This document shows, piece by piece, positions 1-4,620 of a stretch of 5,565 nucleotides of DNA. Both the position numbers and the translations under genes were made by a program. Origin of the DNA: Candidatus Bathyarchaeota archaeon (GTDB taxonomy: Archaea > Thermoproteota > Bathyarchaeia > 40CM-2-53-6 > RBG-13-38-9); assembly GCA_007050885.1 (NCBI GenBank), contig SMYQ01000301.1, positions 1 through 5,565 of the forward strand, read 5' to 3'. Position 1 is the first letter of the stretch, and each line of letters starts with the position of its first letter. Under the pieces are notes generated by a model. The model had not been told where the DNA came from. It saw nothing but the letters and a program-made list of their open reading frames with translations, and made no database searches.

Positions 1-262
1 TCGTTGAAACCATTCTGGATTTGTTTTCGCCTTCTCTTGGTGGCATCTCTGCTGTTCCGATGGCTATCTTGGTTACTTTCAAGTCTTTAATGAATCGGTT
101 TCTGGTTATTTCAGCCACGTCAACTGCTGTAGTTATTGCTTGGCCGCGAGCTTTCAGCGTTATTTCCTTCAAGTTTCCTGAGGAGAGACTTGTGATAATA
201 GCCAGCACATAGCTCATTGGAGGTTTGCTTCCGACGAAGACAACATCCGCGTTCTCAGTCAT
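1..262 (-). CDS. albA: Alba DNA/RNA-binding chromatin protein (partial, C-terminus outside window)
   Basis: Alba is a small dimeric nucleic-acid-binding protein of archaeal chromatin that also binds RNA. The visible 87 residues start at ATG 260-262 and follow the family closely: VVFVGSKPPMSYVLA (residues 7-21, first strand and helix), LKARGQAITTAVD (36-48, DNA-binding loop and second helix), EITRNRF (51-57), then the hairpin region and SRMVST (82-87). Only the last strand, roughly IEI plus a short tail, is missing beyond base 1. GGAGTGA at 268-274 (minus) lies 5 nt before the ATG and is a good Shine-Dalgarno. The two adjacent lysines of Sulfolobus Alba (K16/K17) are Ser12-Lys13 here, and the arginine after KARG is Gln41. 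The gene is divergent from the phospholipid synthase gene at 567. The family call is essentially certain; one of several Alba paralogues is possible. Confidence 0.96.
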   Translation of the reverse strand, partial: MTENADVVFVGSKPPMSYVLAIITSLSSGNLKEITLKARGQAITTAVDVAEITRNRFIKDLKVTKIAIGTAEMPPREGENKSRMVST

Positions 263-267
263 TTTCT

Positions 268-274
268 TCACTCC
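268..274 (-). promoter_or_regulatory. Shine-Dalgarno of alba
   Basis: On the minus strand this reads GGAGTGA, which matches the archaeal anti-SD core, and it ends 5 nt before the ATG of alba. It supports the chosen start. Confidence 0.7.
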
Positions 275-293
275 TTTTTGTTGTTTCTGTTGT

Positions 294-337
294 GTAACGT
301 TGTCGTCTATGCTTTTCTATCAGCGACATAACGTTAC
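294..337. repeat. Inverted repeat in the alba promoter/leader
   Basis: GTAACGTT (294-301) is repeated as its reverse complement AACGTTAC (330-337). After a 2-nt offset the pairing continues with GTCG (302-305) against CGAC (324-327), so up to 12 pairs could form around an 18-nt loop. Each arm is also close to the 10-bp palindrome GTAACGTTAC, so the pair could instead be two binding sites about 34 bp apart. The repeat lies between the predicted alba TATA box and its start codon. It is therefore either a 5'-leader hairpin or a regulator site. Confidence 0.5.
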
Positions 338-360
338 TGCCCTACATAATCTAACATGCA

Positions 361-370
361 CCTTATAAGT
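361..370 (-). promoter_or_regulatory. Putative TATA box of alba
   Basis: The minus strand reads ACTTATAAGG, with a TATA core about 100 nt upstream of the alba ATG. Archaeal spacing predicts a start site near position 340, giving a leader of about 75-80 nt that contains the inverted repeat at 294-337. The core CTTATAAG is self-complementary, so the direction rests on the gene position. A second AT-rich candidate is at 410-420. Confidence 0.45.
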
Positions 371-526
371 CCGCTGACAGAACAATTCGCTGATCATTTA
401 ACCCAAAGATTATTTATAATTTGCATCTTGCGACTTTCACATCAATGAATGCCACTGGATTACGCACAACTTTTTGCATAGTCTGCGCGCGCTTATTGTT
501 GAAACGCAAACCATATTGCGGTCCAG

Positions 527-534
527 TTTAAATA
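527..534 (+). promoter_or_regulatory. Putative TATA box of the CDP-alcohol phosphotransferase gene
   Basis: TTTAAATA lies about 36 nt upstream of the TTG start at 567. The usual 25-nt spacing predicts transcription from around 556, leaving a leader of about 10 nt. An alternative, longer transcript could start from the AT-rich element at 410-418. Confidence 0.4.
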
Positions 535-566
535 ATAAGCGTTAACATACAGGTAGCGAGTTAAAA

Positions 567-1181
567 TTGCTGACGAAACTGAAGCAAAAAGTTCAAAACA
601 TGTTGACTTTAGAAGCGAAAGCCGCGCACAATATGGGATTAACTCCTAACATTGTAAGCCTCATAGGTTTGTCATTGGCGCTGTTTTCAGCTTTCATGTA
701 TGCCGCATCAGAAGGTCAGCCTCTTTGGCTTTTTTTGGCAACGGTTCTGTTTTTGGCATCGGGATTCTGCGACGCGTTGGACGGCGTCATAGCTAGAATC
801 TACCAACAGACAAGCGTGTTCGGAGGAATTCTAGATTCCCTTCTGGATAGATACGCTGACGCTGCTGTTTATGCCGGCGTGATAATTGGCGGGTTGTGCG
901 ATCCTCTATGGGGATTAGCTGCTTTATTAGGTTCAATGATGGTAAGCTATTGTCGAGCAAGGGCTGAAGCGGCAGAGATAATGATGGAGTCCGTAGGCGT
1001 AGCCGAAAGAGCTGAACGCATGTTAATCCTATCGTTCGCAGGCATTGCAGCGATTTTCTGGCTTCCAGCCTTAAACATCGGAATAATACTTCTAGCAGTT
1101 CTCTCGAACTTCACAGTTGTGCAAAGAGGACTGCATATTTACAACTCGCTGAAGAAAAAAAGTAATAATCTGGAAAACTAA
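567..1181 (+). CDS. CDP-alcohol phosphotransferase, probable archaetidylinositol phosphate synthase
   Basis: This 204-residue integral membrane enzyme has the complete family signature: D69-A-L-D72-G73-V-I-A76-R77, then G86-x3-D90-x3-D94, which supply the metal-binding aspartates. About six membrane segments are visible (roughly 27-47, 52-67, 97-111, 113-128, 152-167 and 168-186). The sequences SYCRARAE (127-134) and GVAERAER (144-151) resemble the archaeal archaetidylinositol phosphate synthase branch. That branch joins CDP-archaeol to inositol 1-phosphate to make the precursor of archaetidylinositol in the cytoplasmic membrane. The branch assignment is from memory of the motifs; archaetidylglycerol phosphate synthase is the main alternative. 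The TTG start is preferred over the ATG at 600 because it keeps the basic N-terminal helix (LTKLKQKVQNML) usual in this family. AGGT (551-554) is a weak ribosome-binding site. The last 4 bases overlap the convergent eS26 gene. Confidence 0.88.
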   Translation: MLTKLKQKVQNMLTLEAKAAHNMGLTPNIVSLIGLSLALFSAFMYAASEGQPLWLFLATVLFLASGFCDALDGVIARIYQQTSVFGGILDSLLDRYADAAVYAGVIIGGLCDPLWGLAALLGSMMVSYCRARAEAAEIMMESVGVAERAERMLILSFAGIAAIFWLPALNIGIILLAVLSNFTVVQRGLHIYNSLKKKSNNLEN

Positions 1182-1468
1182 CGCTTTCTTCTATAACGTG
1201 AACGTCTTTCGTTTTCGGCTCTAACCTTTACGATTCCTCGATGTACTGCACATGAAATACAATAATATTTTGTGTCTACCCACGAGCACATGTACGTGCC
1301 TTTCTGTCGTAGCTCCTTAGCCAATTGAGGCTCGACAAAGGATACTCGACGCGTAGACTTCTTTGCTTTGTCACGCGGCACCATCTGTCCGCAACTGACG
1401 CATTGTACAAGACCGCTGCTTCCTTTGCTTCCTTTTGATCTTCCTCGGCTCTTTCGTTTAAACGGCAA
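1178..1468 (-). CDS. rps26e: 30S ribosomal protein eS26
   Basis: This 96-residue basic protein belongs to the eS26 (S26e) family of the small ribosomal subunit. It opens with a Lys/Arg/Gly/Ser-rich segment (PFKRKSRGRSKGSKGSSG). A zinc-binding domain follows with C23-x2-C26 (QCVSCGQ) and C70-x2-C73 (YYCISCAVH), and the diagnostic stretches VPRDKAK (30-36) and HRGIVKVR (76-83). The C-terminus is basic (RRSRYRRKR). The length is normal for archaea. The start is TTG at 1466-1468, chosen because MPFKR matches the expected N-terminus and because GAGGT (1479-1483) lies 10 nt upstream; an in-frame stop at 1493-1495 limits extension. The gene ends in TAG, and its stop overlaps the TAA of the convergent gene. 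Presence of eS26 points to a TACK-type archaeon. Confidence 0.97.
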   Translation of the reverse strand: MPFKRKSRGRSKGSKGSSGLVQCVSCGQMVPRDKAKKSTRRVSFVEPQLAKELRQKGTYMCSWVDTKYYCISCAVHRGIVKVRAENERRSRYRRKR

Positions 1469-1478
1469 TTTACTTCTA

Positions 1479-1483
1479 ACCTC
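1479..1483 (-). promoter_or_regulatory. Shine-Dalgarno deciding the TTG start of eS26
   Basis: The minus strand reads GAGGT, 10 nt before the TTG at 1468. It supports TTG as the initiation codon, since there is no ATG near the conserved N-terminus. Confidence 0.65.
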
Positions 1484-1517
1484 TTTGGCTTTTTACAAGC
1501 AAATAGTAAAATTACTG

Positions 1518-1527
1518 CTTTATATAT
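1518..1527 (-). promoter_or_regulatory. TATA box of eS26
   Basis: The minus strand reads ATATATAAAG, a strong archaeal TATA box. The predicted start site is near 1498, giving a leader of about 30 nt that carries the GAGGT site. The palindrome CTGATCAT (1528-1535) directly abuts its upstream side, where the BRE element would be. Confidence 0.65.
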
Positions 1528-1557
1528 CTGATCATAAATTTAGGAGACAAGCAATGT

Positions 1558-1692
1558 TTGGCTTTGGAATCATTTTCGGGTATTATCTTCACTGATGGCG
1601 AGTTCAGTAGGCTTGTAACTTCGGGTCCGTGGCCCGCTGTGACACAGTTTGTATGCACTACCATGCCGACGGAAGTGGCGCCTTGCCGATAA
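1558..1692 (+). CDS. Possible 44-residue protein, TTG start
   Basis: An open frame beginning TTG GCT TTG and ending TAA at 1690-1692 spans the GC-rich island exactly. AGGAGA (1542-1547) lies 10 nt upstream, and TTG is the start of three other genes here. The predicted peptide has a mixed, globular-looking composition (for example TDGEFSRLVTSGPWPAV) with two cysteines and no membrane segment. I do not recognise it. The same AGGAGA could serve ATG 1554, which opens only a 13-codon frame. The frame is short enough to arise by chance, and a structured RNA explains the GC peak equally well. Confidence 0.2.
   Translation: MALESFSGIIFTDGEFSRLVTSGPWPAVTQFVCTTMPTEVAPCR
1591..1690 (+). ncRNA. GC-rich island, candidate structured RNA (class unknown)
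   Basis: GC content jumps to 57% between flanks of about 30%, a pattern typical of RNA genes in AT-rich archaeal intergenic DNA. Possible nested pairings exist: GGCGAG (1597-1602) with CTTGCC (1682-1687, one G-U pair), ACTTC (1618-1622) with GAAGT (1672-1676), and GGG (1623-1625) with CCC (1633-1635) inside. TATA-like sequences lie upstream on the plus strand (1519-1527, 1534-1542), and another, on the minus strand, is at about 1720-1728, so the strand is unsure. It matches neither a box C/D nor an H/ACA RNA convincingly. The same bases can also be read as a short ORF, so the RNA call is weak. Confidence 0.25.
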
Positions 1693-1792
1693 ATTCTGCT
1701 GAAAGAATGATCACTCTCGAATTATACTGTTTATCTACACAATAATCAAACTTGTATGATGCTGTTTTTGGGGAAGTGTTTTTGCACTATCG

Positions 1793-1805
1793 GAGTTAGC
1801 AACTC
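1793..1805. repeat. Short inverted repeat GAGTT-AGC-AACTC
   Basis: This is a perfect 5-bp dyad with a 3-nt centre. It directly abuts the TATA-like CTTAAATG (1805-1812) in front of the CBS gene, so it could be a binding site for an activator or repressor. It is short enough to be chance. Confidence 0.3.
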
Positions 1806-1815
1806 TTAAATGTGC

Positions 1816-1823
1816 GATTAATA
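1816..1823 (+). promoter_or_regulatory. Putative TATA region of the CBS gene
   Basis: GATTAATA (1816-1823) or CTTAAATG (1805-1812) would place transcription starts near 1845 or 1834, upstream of the ATG at 1875. Neither is a perfect TATA box. The dyad at 1823-1840 lies between these elements and the start site. Confidence 0.35.
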
Positions 1824-1840
1824 CTTTCACAAGTGAAAGT
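1823..1840. promoter_or_regulatory. Operator-like perfect palindrome ACTTTCAC-AA-GTGAAAGT
   Basis: Two perfect 8-bp arms are separated by AA, 35 nt upstream of the CBS-protein ATG and just downstream of its TATA-like element. This is where archaeal repressors commonly bind to block RNA polymerase. As RNA it would give only a 2-nt loop, so a DNA-binding dimer site is more likely than a terminator hairpin. Confidence 0.5.
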
Positions 1841-1874
1841 CAAGACTCGTCAAAAATTGTTGGAAGTCTAACTG

Positions 1875-2456
1875 ATGTCTGAAATTGGATTAAGAACAAG
1901 AATGGTCGTCAAAGATATTATGAGCAGTCCAGTGGTAACGCTAGATGAAGACTCAACTTCAAATAAAGTTGCCACCCTTATGGATGAAAACGCTTTAGGT
2001 TGCGTTATAATCACTAACAAGACGGGAAAACCTGTAGGCATAATAACAGAAAGAGACTTAGTGGTAAGAGTTCTGGCAAAGAATCTTGTGCCTGACGCTA
2101 TAAAAGCGAAGGAAATCATGACGTCTCCTTTAGTTACCATACAGCCGGAAGCAACAATAAGCGAAGCAGCGAGGAGAATGAGCGGGATGGACATCAGGCG
2201 ACTTGGCGTAATTTACAAAGGCAATCTTGTGGGAGTAATTTCAAGCAGAGATATCCTAGGTGTTATGCCTGAACTTATAGAGATCATTCAAGAAAGAACA
2301 CGCATTGAGGATGCTGCAGAGGCGGAGGAAAACATGATGGTCGAAGAAACGCCTCTGTCTGGATACTGCGATCGCTGTGGAGTGTTCTCACAAAACTTGA
2401 AAGATGTTAACGGGGAAAATCTCTGTGAAGACTGCAGAATAGAATTGGAAACCTAA
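1875..2456 (+). CDS. Two-CBS-domain protein with C-terminal zinc ribbon
   Basis: This 193-residue cytoplasmic protein carries a tandem CBS pair (Bateman module), which in other families binds adenine nucleotides or related ligands and acts as a sensor. CBS1 covers about 10-70 (VKDIMSSPVVTLDED, then GKPVGIITERDLV at 51-63). CBS2 covers about 77-131 (AKEIMTSPLVTI, then GNLVGVISSRDIL at 116-128). An acidic helical linker (about 133-160) leads to a zinc ribbon with C165-x2-C168 (YCDRCG) and C184-x2-C187 (CEDC). This CBS plus zinc-ribbon architecture is known in archaea, but the partner and ligand are unclear; a regulatory role in transcription or RNA metabolism is inference. The ATG start fits the length, with GGAAG (1862-1866) as a weak ribosome-binding site. 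The gene stands alone, with an operator-like palindrome upstream and 93 bases before pyrC. Confidence 0.9.
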   Translation: MSEIGLRTRMVVKDIMSSPVVTLDEDSTSNKVATLMDENALGCVIITNKTGKPVGIITERDLVVRVLAKNLVPDAIKAKEIMTSPLVTIQPEATISEAARRMSGMDIRRLGVIYKGNLVGVISSRDILGVMPELIEIIQERTRIEDAAEAEENMMVEETPLSGYCDRCGVFSQNLKDVNGENLCEDCRIELET

Positions 2457-2490
2457 CGCCACTCGCACTGTAGCCGAAGAATTAGTTTCG

Positions 2491-2509
2491 AATAAAATAA
2501 ACTTTAATT
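2491..2509 (+). promoter_or_regulatory. Putative promoter of pyrC
   Basis: The AT-rich stretch AATAAAATAAACTTTAATT offers TATA-like sites that predict a transcription start around 2520-2532, only 20-30 nt before the TTG start. No convincing Shine-Dalgarno lies in that leader. Confidence 0.4.
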
Positions 2510-2549
2510 AGCCTTTCCATTCGTTATTCACGATGAGAGCGCGGTTAAT

Positions 2550-3896
2550 TTGATTATTGATTCCGTTTTAATAAACGCCAAGGCGTACCTGAACAAGGAA
2601 ATAGTTGACTGCAGTATAGCGATTGAAAACGGCAAAATCTTCAAAATAGGCAAACTGCCGCAGATGCCAAATGCTGACGAGAAAACAAACCTCAAGAATA
2701 TGCTAGTGCTACCGGGTTTAATTGACGTTCATGTGCACCTTCGCGATGAAGGAAAAGCGTATAAAGAGGACTTTTATACAGGAACTGCCGCCGCAGCAGC
2801 GGGTGGATTCACCACAGTTTTGGATATGCCCAACAACGACCCAGTGACCCTGAGCGCGGAAACTTTGAAGAATCGCATGCGCATCGCAGAAAACAGGAGT
2901 CTTGTTAACATTGGTTTTTACTCGGAATTTCCAAAAGACTTGGGCACCGCTGCAGGCATTGTAGCTCAGGGTGCTGTAGGCTTTAAACTCTTTATGGCTC
3001 ATCAAGTTGGCGGATTAAACATTGATGACGATGAAGCCTTGCGAGAGGCGTTTACAAAAGTCGGCGAATTAGCTGTTCCAGTTGCGGTACACGCAGAAGA
3101 CAAAACGTTGTTGATGGCAAATGAAAAAAGGCTTAAGCGAGCCAACCGCCACGATGCAGCTGCCTTCCTGAAGGCGCATTCAGAATATGTTGAACTCAAA
3201 GCGGTCGAACGTCTGTTGGAGGTAAGCGCACAAACTGGTGTACGGTTGCATTTTTGTCACATAACAACTGACGAGGGCTTAAAAGCCGTGATTGAGGCGA
3301 AAAAATCTGGCAGAAACGTAACCTGTGAAGTTACTCCCCACCATCTTTTGCTGTCAAACACCGATTATGAGCACTACGGCTTAATGTTAACGATAATGCC
3401 ACCTCTTCGCGGCGAAAGCGATATCATGGCGCTTTGGAAAGGCGTTGCTGAAGGTTGGGTTGACGTTTTAGGTTCAGACCACGCGCCTCACACTTTAAGC
3501 GAGAAGTCCGCTGGCAGCGTTTGGGATGTAAAAGTTGGCGTGCCTGGTCTTGAAACAACTCTCCCTCTTATGTTGACGATGGTTAGAAAGCACCGGATTT
3601 CACTGGCACATATGGTTCAGATGCTTTCAGAAAAGCCCACGGAAATTTTCAACTTAAGAGACCGTGGTAGCTTGGTACAAGGACAAAAAGCGGATTTAAC
3701 GGTTGTAGACTTTAACCAGAAGTTCAGGATTGATGCTTCTAAATTCCATTCTAAAGCGAAGTACTCGCCTTTTGACGGTTGGGAAGTGCAGGGCAGACCC
3801 GTGAAAACATATGTTAATGGATTATTAATTATGGATGAACAGGAGATTGTGGCAAAGACTGGTAGCGGCGAAGTGATTCGGGGCGAACACACGTGA
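2550..3896 (+). CDS. pyrC: Dihydroorotase (pyrimidine biosynthesis)
   Basis: This cytosolic amidohydrolase cyclises N-carbamoyl-aspartate to dihydroorotate, step three of UMP synthesis. The 448-residue length fits class I dihydroorotase. Its zinc and active-site motifs are in order: D59-V-H61-V-H63-L-R65, substrate-contacting N95 (MPNND), K146 in VGFKLFM (the likely carboxylated bridging lysine), H181 (AVHAED), H237 (HFCHIT), TPHH (262-265), and the catalytic D310 with H314 in GSDHAPH. The Asn of the usual NPPLR segment is Met283 here (IMPPLR). Hydantoinase or allantoinase is less likely given DVHVHLRDEG and GSDHAPH. The start is TTG at 2550; an ATG at 2533 is in another frame. No other pyrimidine genes are adjacent. 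The stop overlaps the start of the next gene by 4 bp, so the two are probably co-transcribed. Confidence 0.93.
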   Translation: MIIDSVLINAKAYLNKEIVDCSIAIENGKIFKIGKLPQMPNADEKTNLKNMLVLPGLIDVHVHLRDEGKAYKEDFYTGTAAAAAGGFTTVLDMPNNDPVTLSAETLKNRMRIAENRSLVNIGFYSEFPKDLGTAAGIVAQGAVGFKLFMAHQVGGLNIDDDEALREAFTKVGELAVPVAVHAEDKTLLMANEKRLKRANRHDAAAFLKAHSEYVELKAVERLLEVSAQTGVRLHFCHITTDEGLKAVIEAKKSGRNVTCEVTPHHLLLSNTDYEHYGLMLTIMPPLRGESDIMALWKGVAEGWVDVLGSDHAPHTLSEKSAGSVWDVKVGVPGLETTLPLMLTMVRKHRISLAHMVQMLSEKPTEIFNLRDRGSLVQGQKADLTVVDFNQKFRIDASKFHSKAKYSPFDGWEVQGRPVKTYVNGLLIMDEQEIVAKTGSGEVIRGEHT

Positions 3897-4363
3897 AATT
3901 TATCGCGGATGGGATGCTTGGAAAACTGACCAGATGGCTCCGCATGCTAGGGCAAGATGTTATATACTCCAATCAATTTGAGGATGCTGAACTGATTGCG
4001 AAGGCCGAGAAAGAGCATCGGGTTCTCCTTACCAGAGATTCAGAACTTTATCAACGCGCCGTAGGCAAAGGAATTGTGGCTTTTTACGTGGAAGGTCTAA
4101 CAGAAGCTGAAAAGCTAGCAGAACTTGCTGAACGCTTTGACTTTTCCTTGACGATAGATCTGGAACGTTCTCGTTGCCCAAGATGCAACGCTAAAATTCG
4201 ATTAACACCCAAAGAGACCTTGGCAAGCAAAGTTAAGAAAAACACTTTCACTTATTACGGCGAATTTTGGAAATGCTCAGAATGTGCGCGCATTTATTGG
4301 CAAGGCGCCCACTGGGACGGAATACGTGCTACTCTTGAAGAAGCAAAGAAGATCAAGAGTTAA
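3893..4363 (+). CDS. Mut7-C family (DUF82) RNase-like protein with zinc ribbon
   Basis: This 156-residue protein matches the Mut7-C (COG1656) family, a PIN-like nuclease fold fused to a zinc ribbon. The N-terminal signature is FIADGMLGKLTRWLRMLG (3-20) with D6. Then come E30-D31 and LLTRD (45-49) with D49, the acidic positions expected to bind metal. The zinc ribbon uses C95-x2-C98 (CPRCN) and C128-x2-C131 (CSECARIYW), ending in the typical QGAHW (137-141). RNase activity is known for relatives such as the C-terminal domain of Mut-7; the substrate here is unknown. GTG is the start, overlapping the pyrC stop as GTGA, which suggests translational coupling; the ribosome-binding site (GGGGCGA) is weak. 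The stop lies 2 bases from the convergent rpoK stop. Confidence 0.9.
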   Translation: MKFIADGMLGKLTRWLRMLGQDVIYSNQFEDAELIAKAEKEHRVLLTRDSELYQRAVGKGIVAFYVEGLTEAEKLAELAERFDFSLTIDLERSRCPRCNAKIRLTPKETLASKVKKNTFTYYGEFWKCSECARIYWQGAHWDGIRATLEEAKKIKS

Positions 4364-4365
4364 CT

Positions 4366-4617
4366 TTAATTGAGAAGCCACATCAACGGAATATCCTGAA
4401 AGGTTCCATCTGGCAACGTTCTTCTAATTGTAATCGGCAAGATGCCGCCTTCGAGTTCTTGCAAGGCAATATCAATCGGATTTGAATAGGCTTCGTTAGC
4501 CTCTACGAGTATTGGTGCACCCATCGAAATCTGAAGAGCCCTAGCTCCCACTATTCTTGCCTTCTCAAACCGCGTGATTTTCGGAGGACCTACAAATATT
4601 TTTTCTTTTTTAGACGT
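4366..4617 (-). CDS. rpoK: DNA-directed RNA polymerase subunit Rpo6 (RpoK), apparent ACG start
   Basis: Rpo6/RpoK is the archaeal counterpart of eukaryotic RPB6 and bacterial omega and helps assemble and clamp RNA polymerase. Family hallmarks are [20 protein letters not shown] (14-33 in the numbering used here), [11 protein letters not shown] and [18 protein letters not shown], ending in MWLLN. Only codons from GTG 4549-4551 onward have a canonical start, and that would delete the conserved TRFEKARI helix. In-frame codons continue upstream to the TAG at 4621-4623 (the thermosome stop) with no ATG, GTG or TTG. ACG at 4615-4617 gives an 83-residue protein beginning (M)[11 protein letters not shown] and lies 9 nt after GGAGAG (4627-4632). 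I therefore place the start there. Alternatives are AUA/AUC initiation, a base-call error in an ATG, or stop readthrough from the thermosome. Identity is certain; the start is not. Confidence 0.9.
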   Translation of the reverse strand, partial: TSKKEKIFVGPPKITRFEKARIVGARALQISMGAPILVEANEAYSNPIDIALQELEGGILPITIRRTLPDGTFQDIPLMWLLN

Positions 4618-4620
4618 TTT

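Larger units (their letters stand above)
263..566. other. Divergent intergenic region, alba / CDP-alcohol phosphotransferase
   Basis: This 304-base region holds the alba ribosome-binding site, inverted repeat and TATA box on the left, and a plus-strand TATA-like TTTAAATA (527-534) on the right. In the middle, TTATTTATA (410-418) is another TATA-like stretch, followed 15 bases later by ACTTTCAC (433-440), the same 8-mer that forms the dyad at 1823-1840. A 28-codon ATG-initiated frame at 445-531 exists, but nothing supports it as a gene. No tRNA or other recognisable RNA was seen. Confidence 0.6.
1469..1874. other. 406-base intergenic region with promoters, a GC-rich island and dyads
   Basis: Right of eS26 come its ribosome-binding site and TATA box (to 1527), then AT-rich DNA with a plus-strand AGGAGA (1542-1547). 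A 100-base block at 1591-1690 is 57% G+C, whereas the 100 bases on each side are about 29% and 32%. The remaining part is AT-rich and holds small inverted repeats (1793-1805 and 1823-1840) ahead of the CBS gene. No tRNA, rRNA, SRP RNA or RNase P RNA signature was recognised on either strand. Confidence 0.7.

Noticed and set aside
483..493. Alternating GCGCGCGC tract, possible Z-DNA
   Set aside because: It is only about 8-10 bases long, too short to mean anything on its own.
445..531. 28-codon ATG frame in the alba-lipid synthase gap
   Set aside because: It is too short and has no ribosome-binding site. The only support is a TATA-like stretch 25-35 bases upstream, so chance is the better explanation.
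1591..1690. tRNA or archaeal box C/D RNA in the GC-rich island
   Set aside because: There is no T-arm GTTCRA with matching acceptor ends on either strand. TGATGG and CTGA are too far apart (about 105 nt) and lack internal D'/C' boxes.
1868..2194. Minus-strand open frame of 108 codons under the CBS gene
   Set aside because: It is antisense to clear CBS domains, with no ribosome-binding site or recognisable motif.
4597..4620. T-rich plus-strand stretch as a terminator for the pyrC-Mut7-C operon
   Set aside because: It is the complement of the lysine-rich codons at the rpoK N-terminus and lies about 235 bases past the Mut7-C stop, so coding explains it.
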